The notes: generated by a model not told the origin, from the letters alone. A stretch of 22,077 bases of DNA from an uncultured Clostridia bacterium (GCA_934631055.1 CAKTXP010000020.1:1-22077), one strand, 5' to 3'. Positions 13,569 to 21,402 are shown, numbered from the stretch's first letter. Numbers and translations are program-made.

Positions 13569-14534
13569 ATGAAAAAATACGTCATCCGCCGCATTCTGAG
13601 CGGCATCCTGACCATTTTCATCGTCTTCACGCTGACATTCATCTTGATCAAGTCAGCGCCGGGCGACCCCATCCGGACGCTTCTGGGACAGGACAACGAT
13701 GATCCTGCCCTTCAGGCTGCGCTGGAAGAAAAATGGGGGCTGAACAAGAGCCTTCCGGAGCAATACCTTGCGTACCTGTCCAACGCGGTTCAGGGCGATT
13801 TGGGTACGTCCATCATTTACGAGCGATCGGTCAACGACATGATCGGCGAGAAGGTCGGCGCGACCGTCCTGCTGGGGCTGACCTCCGCCATTCTGGCACT
13901 GGTCATCGGCACGGCGATGGGCATCGTCGCCGCGCGGCATGAAGGCTCGGCGTATGATGTGGTCAGCTCGGGCGTGACCTATACGATGAACTCAGTTCCG
14001 TCCTTCTGGCTGGGCTTGATGCTCATCATCCTCTTTTCCACGAAGCTGGGCTGGCTGCCTTCCTACGGCATGACCACCGCGCGCAAGAACTTTGAAGGAT
14101 GGGCTTACGTCGTGGACGTGATGCGCCATATGGCGCTGCCGATCCTGACGCTGACGCTGGTCACCGTTCCAAAATATTTCCGCACGGCAAAGTCCTCCGT
14201 CCTTCAGGTCATGAATGAGGATTTCATCACGACCCTGCGCGCGACGGGCATGGATGAAAAGAAGATCTTCTACAAATACGTTTTCCGCAATGCGATTTTG
14301 CCGACCATCACCATCTTCGGCATCACGATGGCGTACCTGATCACGGGCGTTTCGCTCATCGAGGTCGTGTTCTCCTGGCCCGGCATGGGGCGTCTGGTGC
14401 TGACCGCCATCAATCAGCGCGATTATCCGACGCTTCAGGGTATTTATCTGGTCATGTCCGTATCTATCGCTGTGGTCATGATCCTGGTGGATATCGTCTA
14501 CGCACTCTTTGACCCGCGCATCCGTTACGACTAA
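13569..14534 (+). CDS. Peptide ABC transporter permease, DppB/OppB type (operon 2)
   Basis: This 321-residue membrane protein is the first gene of operon 2. ATG 13569 is chosen over the in-frame ATG at 13494 because it follows GGAGGAAAGGA and starts the family's N-terminal pattern (MKKYVIRRILSGILTIFIVF, the first membrane helix), whereas 13494 overlaps the -10 region. It has about six membrane spans. The loop WGLNKSLPEQYLAYLSNAVQ followed by GDLGTS is characteristic of DppB. The EAA loop FITTLRATGMDEKKIFYKYV docks the ATPase, and WPGMGRLVLTAINQRDYPTL is the conserved C-terminal block. It pairs with the DppC-type gene 12 bases downstream. Confidence 0.93.
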   Translation: MKKYVIRRILSGILTIFIVFTLTFILIKSAPGDPIRTLLGQDNDDPALQAALEEKWGLNKSLPEQYLAYLSNAVQGDLGTSIIYERSVNDMIGEKVGATVLLGLTSAILALVIGTAMGIVAARHEGSAYDVVSSGVTYTMNSVPSFWLGLMLIILFSTKLGWLPSYGMTTARKNFEGWAYVVDVMRHMALPILTLTLVTVPKYFRTAKSSVLQVMNEDFITTLRATGMDEKKIFYKYVFRNAILPTITIFGITMAYLITGVSLIEVVFSWPGMGRLVLTAINQRDYPTLQGIYLVMSVSIAVVMILVDIVYALFDPRIRYD

Positions 14535-14546
14535 GGAGAATCACGC

Positions 14547-15395
14547 ATGACAAAGATTAAAAAGGCGCTTCGCGCTATTACCAGCGACAAGCAGCTCCTC
14601 TTCGGATGTATCGGTCTGGCGATCCTGCTGCTGGTCATCCTCTTTCAGGGCGTGCTGGAGACGCACGACCCATATGAATACGGCACGGATTCCCTGGCTG
14701 GATTGGGCGTAAACGGTCATATCCTCGGCACGAACAAGCTCGGTCAGGACATTTACAGCATGCTGATCGCGGGCGTAAGTACGTCGCTCAAGGTCGCGCT
14801 GATCTCCTCCATGATCTCTGCCATCATCGGCATTCTGATCGGCGGCGCGGCGGGCTTCCTCGGCGGCAGAGTGGATATGGTTCTCTCGGAGCTGATTAAC
14901 GTATTCATGATGATCCCGACCTTCTTTCTTGAACTGATGATTATTGCGCTGTTCGGCAACAGCATTGTCAACGTCATGATCGTCATCGGTCTGACCTCGT
15001 GGGCGTCCAACGCGAAGCTGATGCGTGCGCAGGCGCTTTCCCTCAGAGAGCGCACGTTCGTCAAGAGCGCGATCGTCATGGGCGAGAGCCAGCCGCAGAT
15101 TTTGTTCAACTACATCATCCCCAACGGCATCTTCCCGGTCGTCGCTAACACGACGATGGGCATGTCCGGCGCGATCCTGACGGAGGCGAGCTTGTCCTTC
15201 CTGGGTCTGGGCGATGTCAACGTCATCTCCTGGGGACAGATGATCTATGACGGCAAGAGCTACATCACCTCCGCGTGGTGGATCGCGACGTTCGCCGGTC
15301 TTGCCATCATCTTCACCGTTATCGTCTTCTACATGATGGGCGACGGCTTAAACCATGTACTCAATCCCAAGCACGTTTCGGGAGGGAAAAAGTGA
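14547..15395 (+). CDS. Peptide ABC transporter permease, DppC/OppC type (operon 2)
   Basis: This 282-residue permease partner has an AAGGAG ribosome site upstream of ATG 14547. It has one N-terminal membrane anchor, then LGTNKLGQDIYSMLIAGVST, the family hallmark, then the five-helix core. The EAA loop is at RERTFVKSAIVMGESQPQIL. Compared with the operon 1 partner it lacks a long cytoplasmic N-terminal extension. The stop overlaps the following ATG (TGATG), so translation is probably coupled. Confidence 0.93.
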   Translation: MTKIKKALRAITSDKQLLFGCIGLAILLLVILFQGVLETHDPYEYGTDSLAGLGVNGHILGTNKLGQDIYSMLIAGVSTSLKVALISSMISAIIGILIGGAAGFLGGRVDMVLSELINVFMMIPTFFLELMIIALFGNSIVNVMIVIGLTSWASNAKLMRAQALSLRERTFVKSAIVMGESQPQILFNYIIPNGIFPVVANTTMGMSGAILTEASLSFLGLGDVNVISWGQMIYDGKSYITSAWWIATFAGLAIIFTVIVFYMMGDGLNHVLNPKHVSGGKK

Positions 15396-16366
15396 TGGAA
15401 CATCTGCTTGACGTCCGTGATTTAAACATCACCTATCTCAATAAATCCCGCAATGTGCAGGCTGTGCGCCATGCGAATTTTACCATCGACAAGGGCGATT
15501 CGCTCGGTCTGGTCGGCGAGTCCGGATCGGGCAAATCGACGATGGCGATGGGCATGCTGCGCATCCTGCCGCAGGATTCCATTCAAATGACCGGCTCCGC
15601 CTTGTTCATGGGCAAAGACCTCGTGACCATTTCCGACGAGGAGATGAATAAGCTCCGCTGGAAGGAGATCGCCGTCGTCTTTCAGAAGGCGATGAACTCC
15701 CTTTCTCCGGTGCATCGCATCGGCATGCAGATCGAGGACATCTATCACGTCCACGAGCCGAAGGCAACCAAAAAAGAGATTCACGACAGGACGATGGAGC
15801 TGCTCAAGCTGGTCAACATGCCGGAACGCGTATACAAGCTCTATCCGCATGAGATGTCCGGCGGCATGCTCCAGCGCGTTGCCATCGTTATCAGCCTGCT
15901 TCACAGCCCGAAGCTGCTTGTCTTTGATGAGGCGACGACCGCGCTGGACGTCGTTACGCAGGGGCAGATCCTCGAAGAGGTCGTTCAGATGGAAAAGACC
16001 ATCGAGATGACCCGAATCATGATTACGCACGACATGTCCGTCGTCGCTTCTTCCTGCAAGAAGGTCGCGGTCATGTACGCCGGCGAGCTGGTGGAGATTG
16101 GTCTGGTGCGCGATGTACTGAAAAACCCGCTGCATCCCTACACGCAGGGCTTGATGAGTTCGTTCCCGTCGCTGACGGGCGAGAAGAAGCAGCTGCGCGC
16201 CATTCCGGGCTTCCTTCCGGATCTCTCCGATCCGCCGAGGGGATGCGCATTCGCTTCCCGCTGCCCGCACTGCACAGGTCAGTGCATGGCGCAGAAGCCC
16301 ACTCTGCGGGATATGCCCGACGGACGCAGGGTCGCCTGTCATCTGGTGGGAGGGAATGAAGCATGA
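15395..16366 (+). CDS. Peptide ABC transporter ATPase, DppD/OppD type with cysteine cluster (operon 2)
   Basis: This 323-residue ATPase starts at ATG 15395 (GGGAGGG upstream). The GTG immediately before it is an alternative; the ATG at 15275 lies deep in the permease gene and is not used. Motifs: Walker A GESGSGKS (41-48), signature MSGGMLQR (154-161), Walker B LLVFDEA (174-180). Its Q-loop reads FQKAMNSLSP rather than the FQDPM form of the operon 1 protein, a variant I associate with a separate DppD subgroup. The C-terminus keeps the cysteines GCAFASRCPHCTGQC and a later VACHL, which in some DppD relatives bind an iron-sulfur cluster. It overlaps the next gene by four bases (ATGA). Confidence 0.93.
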   Translation: MEHLLDVRDLNITYLNKSRNVQAVRHANFTIDKGDSLGLVGESGSGKSTMAMGMLRILPQDSIQMTGSALFMGKDLVTISDEEMNKLRWKEIAVVFQKAMNSLSPVHRIGMQIEDIYHVHEPKATKKEIHDRTMELLKLVNMPERVYKLYPHEMSGGMLQRVAIVISLLHSPKLLVFDEATTALDVVTQGQILEEVVQMEKTIEMTRIMITHDMSVVASSCKKVAVMYAGELVEIGLVRDVLKNPLHPYTQGLMSSFPSLTGEKKQLRAIPGFLPDLSDPPRGCAFASRCPHCTGQCMAQKPTLRDMPDGRRVACHLVGGNEA

Positions 16367-17364
16367 GCAACACGCCGTTTTTGACCATTGACCATATCAC
16401 CAAGTGGTACCCGCATAACGACGGCAGGATTCATCTTTTCCAGAGCAAGGAGAAGCGCAGCTGGGTCAAGGCTGTGGACGACGTTTCCCTGACGATGAAC
16501 CGCGGCGAAGTGCTGGGCATCATCGGCGAATCGGGCTGCGGCAAGAGTACGCTGGGGCGTATGCTCGTCCGGCTGGAAAACCCGACCTCCGGCGACGTGC
16601 TGCTGGATGGTAAATCGACCGCGCAGATGCTCAAGGAGAGCAACAAGGCTTTCCGCAAGCGCGTGCAGATCGTCTTTCAGAATCCGTTCGATACGTTCAC
16701 CCCGCGGGACACGATCGAAAAGATCCTGATGCGCCCGCTGAAAAACTACAACATCGGCGCAAGCGACGAAGAGCGCCTGAAGATGTGCCGCGACGCGCTG
16801 GAATCCGGCGGTCTGCATCCGGCAGAGGAGATCCTCAAGCGCTATCCGCATGAGCTTTCCGGCGGACAGCTTCAGCGAATCTCCATCATCCGGAGCATGT
16901 TCTTCAAGCCCGACCTCATCATCGCTGACGAGCCGGTCTCCATGCTGGATGTTTCCGTCCGCGCGGATATCATCAACATGCTGCTCGATCTGGCGAAGAA
17001 GAACAACACCGCCGTCATCTTTATCAGCCACGATATCGCGCTGACCCGCTATATCTCCGACCATATCGCCGTCATGTATCTGGGGCGCGTGGTGGAATAC
17101 GGCGAGACGGACGACGTTATCGCGCATCCGCGCCATCCATACACCCGCGTGCTGATCTCCCATTGCGCGGACGTCGATCCGGATCAGGTTCGGGACAGCC
17201 TGCCGATTACCGGCGAGCCGCCCACGCCGATCAACCCCGGACCGGGCTGCTACTTTGAGCCGCGCTGCTTTAAAGCCTGCCCCGGCTGCAAAAACGCCTA
17301 CCCCGGACGCGTGGAGCTGGGAAACGGGCATTACGCTTACTGTTCCTGCACGCAGGAGGATTAA
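16363..17364 (+). CDS. Peptide ABC transporter ATPase, DppF/OppF type with cysteine-rich tail (operon 2)
   Basis: This 333-residue ATPase has its ATG overlapping the previous stop, with GGGAGG at 16348-16353. Motifs: Walker A GESGCGKS (55-62), Q-loop FQNPFDTFTP (105-114), signature LSGGQLQR (165-172), Walker B LIIADEP (185-191), switch histidine in ISHDIALTRY. A longer segment between strand one and Walker A (HNDGRIHLFQSKEKRSW) is typical of DppF. The tail GCYFEPRCFKACPGC plus CSC at the end preserves a cysteine cluster, in contrast to the operon 1 partner. It pairs with the preceding DppD-type protein. Confidence 0.93.
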   Translation: MSNTPFLTIDHITKWYPHNDGRIHLFQSKEKRSWVKAVDDVSLTMNRGEVLGIIGESGCGKSTLGRMLVRLENPTSGDVLLDGKSTAQMLKESNKAFRKRVQIVFQNPFDTFTPRDTIEKILMRPLKNYNIGASDEERLKMCRDALESGGLHPAEEILKRYPHELSGGQLQRISIIRSMFFKPDLIIADEPVSMLDVSVRADIINMLLDLAKKNNTAVIFISHDIALTRYISDHIAVMYLGRVVEYGETDDVIAHPRHPYTRVLISHCADVDPDQVRDSLPITGEPPTPINPGPGCYFEPRCFKACPGCKNAYPGRVELGNGHYAYCSCTQED

Positions 17365-17368
17365 AACG

Positions 17369-17410
17369 GTATCGACAGGCAAATGCCTGTTGAGGATACA
17401 ACCATTTTTT
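17369..17410 (+). promoter_or_regulatory. Intercistronic hairpin and T run before the second binding-protein gene
   Basis: GTATC (17369-17373) with GATAC (17395-17399) encloses ACAGGC (17375-17380) with GCCTGT (17385-17390). After five bases comes T6 (17405-17410), directly before the AAGGAGG ribosome site. It may act as a weak terminator or an RNA-processing and stability element that sets binding-protein levels apart from the transporter genes upstream. Confidence 0.4.
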
Positions 17411-17426
17411 AAGGAGGATAACCGCC

Positions 17427-18989
17427 ATGAAAAAGGTCATTTCCTTTGTTCTGTGCCTGGCTGTGATGCTGGCAGCCATGCTGCTCCCTGCTGTTGCCGA
17501 GGAAGCGCGCAGCGGCGGAACGCTGGTCGTCGCGATCTCCGGCGATCCGCTGTCGTTCAACCCGTCCATCTCTTCGGACGACAACCTCTACAAGCCTGCC
17601 CAGAACTTTTACAACCGTCTGGTCAAGCTGGATGCGTCCAAGCAGGTCATTCCGGATGCCGCTGAGTCTTGGGAGGTCAGCGACGACGGCATGGACATCA
17701 CCTTCCATCTGCGTCAGAACATGTACTGGACGGACGGCGAAGCGCTGGACGCCGAGGACGTGGCGTACACCTTCAATTACATCAAGGAACACAGCACCTG
17801 CTACTTCTCTTCCAAGATGGCGAATGTTGCCTCCGTTGAAGCGGTCGATCCGTACACGGCGGTTTTCCACATGAACAAGCCGGACGTGTCCATCATCGCC
17901 CGCCTCGGCTGGTACGGCACGTTCATCCTGCCGGAGCATGTGTTCAACAACGGTCAGGAGTGGGCGGATAACCCCGCTTCCACGACGCCGACCGTGACCT
18001 CCGGCCCGTTCACCTTCGTTGAGTACAAGCAGGGCGAATCCATCACTCTGGCGGCGAACCCGAATTACTTCGGCGGCTGCCCGCAGGTGGATCAGGTCGT
18101 ATTCTCCATCATTGCCGATTCCGAGACCGCCGTTCAGGCGCTGCTCAATGGCGAGATCGACGAGCTGACCAGCATCCCGACCTCTTATGTGGATCAGCTG
18201 CTGGCTGACGACAGCATCGTCATGAACAAGAACGAATATCCGTCCCCGATCCGCATCATCTTCAACTGCGCGGACGAGACCATGAGCAGCCAGGCGCTGC
18301 GCACCGCGATTTCCATGTGCATCGACCGTGAGGACATCTCTGTGAAGGCGAGCGGCGGCATCATGGCGCCGGAATACGCGATGTATCCGTCCCTGATCGC
18401 CTGGGCTTCCAACACCGAGGATACCGCTCCGGCGTTCAGCATCGAGAACGCGCAGAAGGTTCTTGAGGACGCGGGCTACACCAAGGACGCCGACGGCTAC
18501 TATGTCCGCGGTCTGACCATTGATGCGTTCAGCAGCTCTGCGGTTTATACGGACGCGGCGAAGCTCGTCGCGGCGAACTGCCAGAAGGCTGGCATCGAAG
18601 TGACCGTTAACGTCATGGAGTACAACTCTTGGGCGCAGAAGGTTGGCACCGAGCGCAACTTCCAGATCGAGATCCAGGGCGGCTTCATGGGCCCGGATCC
18701 GTCCGCGCTGACGGACCGCATCGGTTCCGGTCAGGGCAGCAACTACAGTGCTTACAGCAACGCGGAAGTGGACGAGCTGCTCCAGAAGGCTGTTGAGACC
18801 GGCGACACCGAGAAGCGCGCCGAGTACTACAAGGAAGCGCAGAAGATCCTCGCCGAGGAGCTGCCGTATGTCAACATCCTGGCTTACACCAGCTACGACG
18901 CACACGGCTCCAACGTGGAGAACCTGCCGATCGACGGCACTGGCAAGTGGGGCTGGAACGAGTACACCTACACCCGCTTCGTCAACTGA
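17427..18989 (+). CDS. Peptide ABC transporter substrate-binding protein (SBP_bac_5 family, operon 2)
   Basis: This 520-residue exported protein starts at ATG 17427 after AAGGAGG. Signal peptide: MKKVISFVLCLAVMLAAMLL, then PAVA-EEA. The cysteine inside it is in the hydrophobic core, not at a lipobox, so as in operon 1 no lipid anchor is predicted. AAESWEVSDDGMDITFHLRQ is the family-5 signature (about residues 72-91), and TDGEALDAEDVAYTFNYIK follows. QALRTAISMCIDRE is the conserved second-lobe helix. Length is typical. It is the last gene of operon 2, whereas operon 1 puts its binding protein first. It probably serves the preceding four genes. The ligand class is inferred from family only and could be di- or oligopeptides. 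Confidence 0.92.
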   Translation: MKKVISFVLCLAVMLAAMLLPAVAEEARSGGTLVVAISGDPLSFNPSISSDDNLYKPAQNFYNRLVKLDASKQVIPDAAESWEVSDDGMDITFHLRQNMYWTDGEALDAEDVAYTFNYIKEHSTCYFSSKMANVASVEAVDPYTAVFHMNKPDVSIIARLGWYGTFILPEHVFNNGQEWADNPASTTPTVTSGPFTFVEYKQGESITLAANPNYFGGCPQVDQVVFSIIADSETAVQALLNGEIDELTSIPTSYVDQLLADDSIVMNKNEYPSPIRIIFNCADETMSSQALRTAISMCIDREDISVKASGGIMAPEYAMYPSLIAWASNTEDTAPAFSIENAQKVLEDAGYTKDADGYYVRGLTIDAFSSSAVYTDAAKLVAANCQKAGIEVTVNVMEYNSWAQKVGTERNFQIEIQGGFMGPDPSALTDRIGSGQGSNYSAYSNAEVDELLQKAVETGDTEKRAEYYKEAQKILAEELPYVNILAYTSYDAHGSNVENLPIDGTGKWGWNEYTYTRFVN

Positions 18990-19007
18990 TCTTCTCCATC
19001 GCAACAA

Positions 19008-19046
19008 ACAAGGGAGCGGTTTTAGACCTCTCCCTTGTCTTTTATT
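19008..19046 (+). terminator. Terminator of operon 2
   Basis: ACAAGGGAG (19008-19016) pairs with CTCCCTTGT (19030-19038), followed by CTTTTATT. It lies 19 bases after the binding-protein stop. Confidence 0.85.
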
Positions 19047-19063
19047 CGGTGATTTAGAGCAGA

Positions 19064-19238
19064 GGTTACGTTGGGCTGCCGCCCAAACCTGCTTGGGGAT
19101 TTCATCCCCAAACCCCATCTTCGCTTCGCGGCGGTTTGAATAAACTTATCATCCATTTATCGCAAAGCGATAAATGCAAGAAAGGGTGCAGGGAACAAGG
19201 TTCCCTGCCGGGGATTAGGGCAGAGCCCCAAGCGTTTC
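19064..19238. repeat. Composite hairpin repeat, copy 2 (no modules)
   Basis: It shares its left edge (GGTTACGTTGGGCTGCCG), middle (CTTCGCTTCGCGGCGGTT) and right edge (19180-19238) with copy 1, but has no GGGAAACTCG modules. It carries its own hairpins: TTGGGGAT (19093-19100) with ATCCCCAA (19104-19111), and CATTTATCGC (19154-19163) with GCGATAAATG (19167-19176). The latter sits where copy 1 has a different, GC-rich palindrome. It lies between the operon 2 terminator and the M14 gene; there is no coding frame. Confidence 0.75.
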
Positions 19239-19287
19239 CTTTTGCGCAGAATTTCGGATTTGTTGATTTTTAGAAAGGAAGATAGGC

Positions 19288-20694
19288 ATGAAAGCGATCT
19301 ATGAGGAACTGCTGAGCAAGATTCCCGATTACAAGGAATTCCTGACGGCGCAGGAGCTGGACGAAAGCTCGTTTGCGCTGGCGAAGGAATATCCGGACGT
19401 CGTGTCCGTATTCCCCTTTGGAGAGACCAAGGAGGGACGCACCCTTCAGTGCATGAAGATTTCCGGCGGCAAGCATATTGCGCTGATGTTCGGCTGCCCG
19501 CATCCCAACGAGCCGATCGGCACGATGATGCTGGAATACTTCACCCGCGCGCTGGCGGAGAATAAAGCCCTGCGTGACGAGCTGGATTATACCTGGTATA
19601 TCGTCAAGGCATGGGACTATGACGGACTGATGCTCAACGAAAAATGGCTCAAGGGTCCGTATACGCTCTACAACTATTCGCGCAACTTCTTCCGCCCCGC
19701 CGGCTTCAAGCAGGTGGATTGGACATTCCCAATTGACTATAAGGAACTGCATTTCCACGAGCCTATCCCCGAAACGCAGGCGATGATGAAGCTCATCGAC
19801 GAGATTCATCCGGAGTTTATTTATTCGCTGCATAATGCGGGCTTTGGCGGCGTCTACTGGTACGAGACTGACGCGACGCCGGAGATCTACGACGACCTGC
19901 ACGCCGCGCCGCTCTCGCAGGATGTGCCGATGAACCTCGGCGAACCGGAAGCGCCGTACTGCAAGCTGCTTGCTCCGGCAATCTACAAAGAGCTGAGCAT
20001 CACGGACGAATACGATTATCTTGAAAAATACGGGGCGAAGAACATCGGCGAGCTGATTAAGGTCGGTTCCTGCTCGGCGGACTACGCTAACAAGCGCTGG
20101 GGTTCCTTCACGATGCTGACTGAGGAACCGTACTTCTTTGACAGACGCATCAACGACCTTTCCGACGCGGACGTTACGCGCGCGGAAGCGGCGCTGGAAG
20201 GGCTGGACTGGGTCGCGAAAGCGAACGAATTCCTCTGCGGCGAGCTGAACAAGACGATCCAGTATATGAACAAGGAGAACCCGTTCAAGCTGGCGCTGGA
20301 AGCGTTTACGGAGAACCGCTCTGCCGAAGCGACCCGCAACATGATCAAGAGCAATCCGGATTTTGCCAAGACGGCGACGGTCGCGGAGAAATTCGACAAC
20401 CTGCTCATCAAGAAGTTCTACAAGCTGCTGCAATACGGCATGCTCATCCGCGCCAACGAGCTGGAGCTGGATCGCATGAAGGCAAGCGGCGAGGTGAACC
20501 CGGAGAAGGAAGCCGCGCTGACCGCTGCCGCTGCGGCTGCGGAAGTCGAACACAAGAAGCTCTCGGACTATCTGGAAAAGGAGATCGACTACGAAGTCGT
20601 GCCGATCCGCAAGCTGGTCTACATTCAGCTCTGCTGCGGTTTACACATGGCGGAGTATCTGAAAGCGCATCCGGAGAAGCTGAAGAGCTGCTAA
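19288..20694 (+). CDS. M14-family zinc carboxypeptidase-like protein
   Basis: This 468-residue protein with no signal peptide is predicted cytosolic. ATG 19288 follows AAAGGAAG. The zinc-binding HxxE motif is at GCPHPNEPIG (His72, Glu75), and the third ligand is probably His182 in FIYSLHNAGFGG. YSRNFFRP (130-137) resembles the Asn-Arg substrate-carboxylate pocket. TMLTEEPYF (275-283) supplies a candidate catalytic glutamate (279 or 280). About 170 further residues, largely helical and charged, follow the catalytic domain. M14 enzymes remove C-terminal residues or cut amide bonds in peptides and peptidoglycan fragments. Lying after a peptide importer, it plausibly processes imported peptides. 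It has its own terminator and no obvious strong promoter, the repeat copy 2 lying just upstream. Specificity is unknown. Confidence 0.8.
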   Translation: MKAIYEELLSKIPDYKEFLTAQELDESSFALAKEYPDVVSVFPFGETKEGRTLQCMKISGGKHIALMFGCPHPNEPIGTMMLEYFTRALAENKALRDELDYTWYIVKAWDYDGLMLNEKWLKGPYTLYNYSRNFFRPAGFKQVDWTFPIDYKELHFHEPIPETQAMMKLIDEIHPEFIYSLHNAGFGGVYWYETDATPEIYDDLHAAPLSQDVPMNLGEPEAPYCKLLAPAIYKELSITDEYDYLEKYGAKNIGELIKVGSCSADYANKRWGSFTMLTEEPYFFDRRINDLSDADVTRAEAALEGLDWVAKANEFLCGELNKTIQYMNKENPFKLALEAFTENRSAEATRNMIKSNPDFAKTATVAEKFDNLLIKKFYKLLQYGMLIRANELELDRMKASGEVNPEKEAALTAAAAAAEVEHKKLSDYLEKEIDYEVVPIRKLVYIQLCCGLHMAEYLKAHPEKLKSC

Positions 20695-20708
20695 GGGAAA
20701 GCCGCTGT

Positions 20709-20775
20709 CCTCTCTGTCTCTTACGGGAAACCTCTCCCAGAGGGAGAGCAGCCGAGCGAAGCAGGGCTGAGAGGG
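20709..20775. repeat. Intergenic hairpin repeat of the CTCTCCC/GGGAGAG type
   Basis: An inner perfect stem CTCTCCC (20732-20738) / GGGAGAG (20742-20748) is enclosed by CCTCTC (20709-20714) pairing with GAGAGG (20769-20774), giving a cruciform shape. Repeats with this look are common between genes in gut Firmicutes. Only one copy is in the window. Confidence 0.5.
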
Positions 20776-20797
20776 CGTTAAGCTGCATCTTGAGTTT

Positions 20798-20835
20798 AAA
20801 GAGCTGCCAAGCTGAAAAGCTTGGCAGCTCTTTTT
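20798..20835 (+). terminator. Strong terminator of the M14 gene
   Basis: A perfect 16-bp stem (20798-20813 with 20818-20833), GAAA loop, and a run of five Ts ending at 20835. Confidence 0.93.
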
Positions 20836-20905
20836 GCTTTGCATAAATTTCACCTATCCCCTGGAATGAACGAAATCATAAGAATCTTCTTATCGAAAGC
20901 CATAT

Positions 20906-20923
20906 AATTACAGAATTTGCGAC
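20906..20923 (+). repeat. Left arm of an 18-bp inverted repeat
   Basis: AATTACAGAATTTGCGAC here is an exact reverse complement of 21362-21379. The pair brackets the integrase remnant and the helicase promoter. Similarity ends sharply on both sides of the 18 bases. Confidence 0.75.
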
Positions 20924-20950
20924 GCGGAGTTTTTTCAAGCGCTGCTTGAG

Positions 20951-21241
20951 TTAAAAACGGCTGTCTGACGGCTTATGACGGCGTATATCCTGTTGGAAAC
21001 GTATCCTTCGGCATGGATTTTTTAAAATAATGCCTTCATCCTGAGCGAAACGCATGGCAGAGGACAGAAGGCGATAGATGCTGCGAATCGTACCGGAAGC
21101 CAGTCCGGAATCTTTGAGGGTTTCCAGCCATTCATGCACAATCAACGGTGTGATTTCAGAGAGGCGGTAATGTCCCAGAGAAGGGAGGATATGATGATTC
21201 GGCATATTTCGGTAATACGCTATGAAACAGTCCTTTGAAAG
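20951..21241 (-). pseudogene. Tyrosine integrase remnant (core-binding domain only)
   Basis: About 95 residues match the SAM-like DNA-binding domain of phage and ICE integrases: NHHILPSLGHYRLSEITPL, then TIRSIYRLLSSAMRFAQDEG, then NPCRRIRF. The N-terminal arm-binding domain is not recognisable. The catalytic domain with its Arg, His-x-x-Arg and Tyr residues is absent, as the frame stops at 20951 soon after the core-binding part. The open frame extends upstream to 21334, but that stretch coincides with a strong opposing promoter and looks non-coding. It is a marker of an old integrated element at this site. Confidence 0.7.
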
Positions 21242-21287
21242 TCCTTTTGGCGTTATAGGGAAGCATTTTACAGCGAATGTGTAATCA

Positions 21288-21316
21288 TTGACATTCTTTT
21301 CGAGAACTTGTATAAT
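21288..21316 (+). promoter_or_regulatory. Fully consensus sigma-A promoter of the helicase gene
   Basis: TTGACA (21288-21293), exactly 17 bases, TATAAT (21311-21316). Both hexamers are perfect. Initiation near 21323 gives a leader of about 80 bases that includes the inverted repeat arm and a palindrome before ATG 21403. Confidence 0.9.
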
Positions 21317-21361
21317 AAAAAGAAAAGATATCACATCGTTTTTAATGGTAATATTTGGAAA

Positions 21362-21379
21362 GTCGCAAATTCTGTAATT
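21362..21379 (-). repeat. Right arm of the 18-bp inverted repeat
   Basis: GTCGCAAATTCTGTAATT is the reverse complement of 20906-20923. Together with the next bases it forms a looser dyad with GTCGCA at 21362-21367 and TGCGAC at 21381-21386. Confidence 0.75.
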
Positions 21380-21390
21380 CTGCGACGCAG
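21380..21390. promoter_or_regulatory. Palindrome abutting the helicase ribosome site
   Basis: CTGCGACGCAG is a perfect 11-base palindrome ending at the first base of the GGAGG ribosome site (21390-21394). It could be an operator in the transcribed leader or a small hairpin influencing translation. Confidence 0.4.
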
Positions 21391-21402
21391 GAGGTGGGAA
21401 GG

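Noticed and set aside
20951..21334. Full 127-codon integrase-like frame as an intact gene
   Set aside because: The first about 31 codons overlap the consensus opposing promoter and do not look like integrase, and the catalytic domain is absent. It is better described as a remnant.
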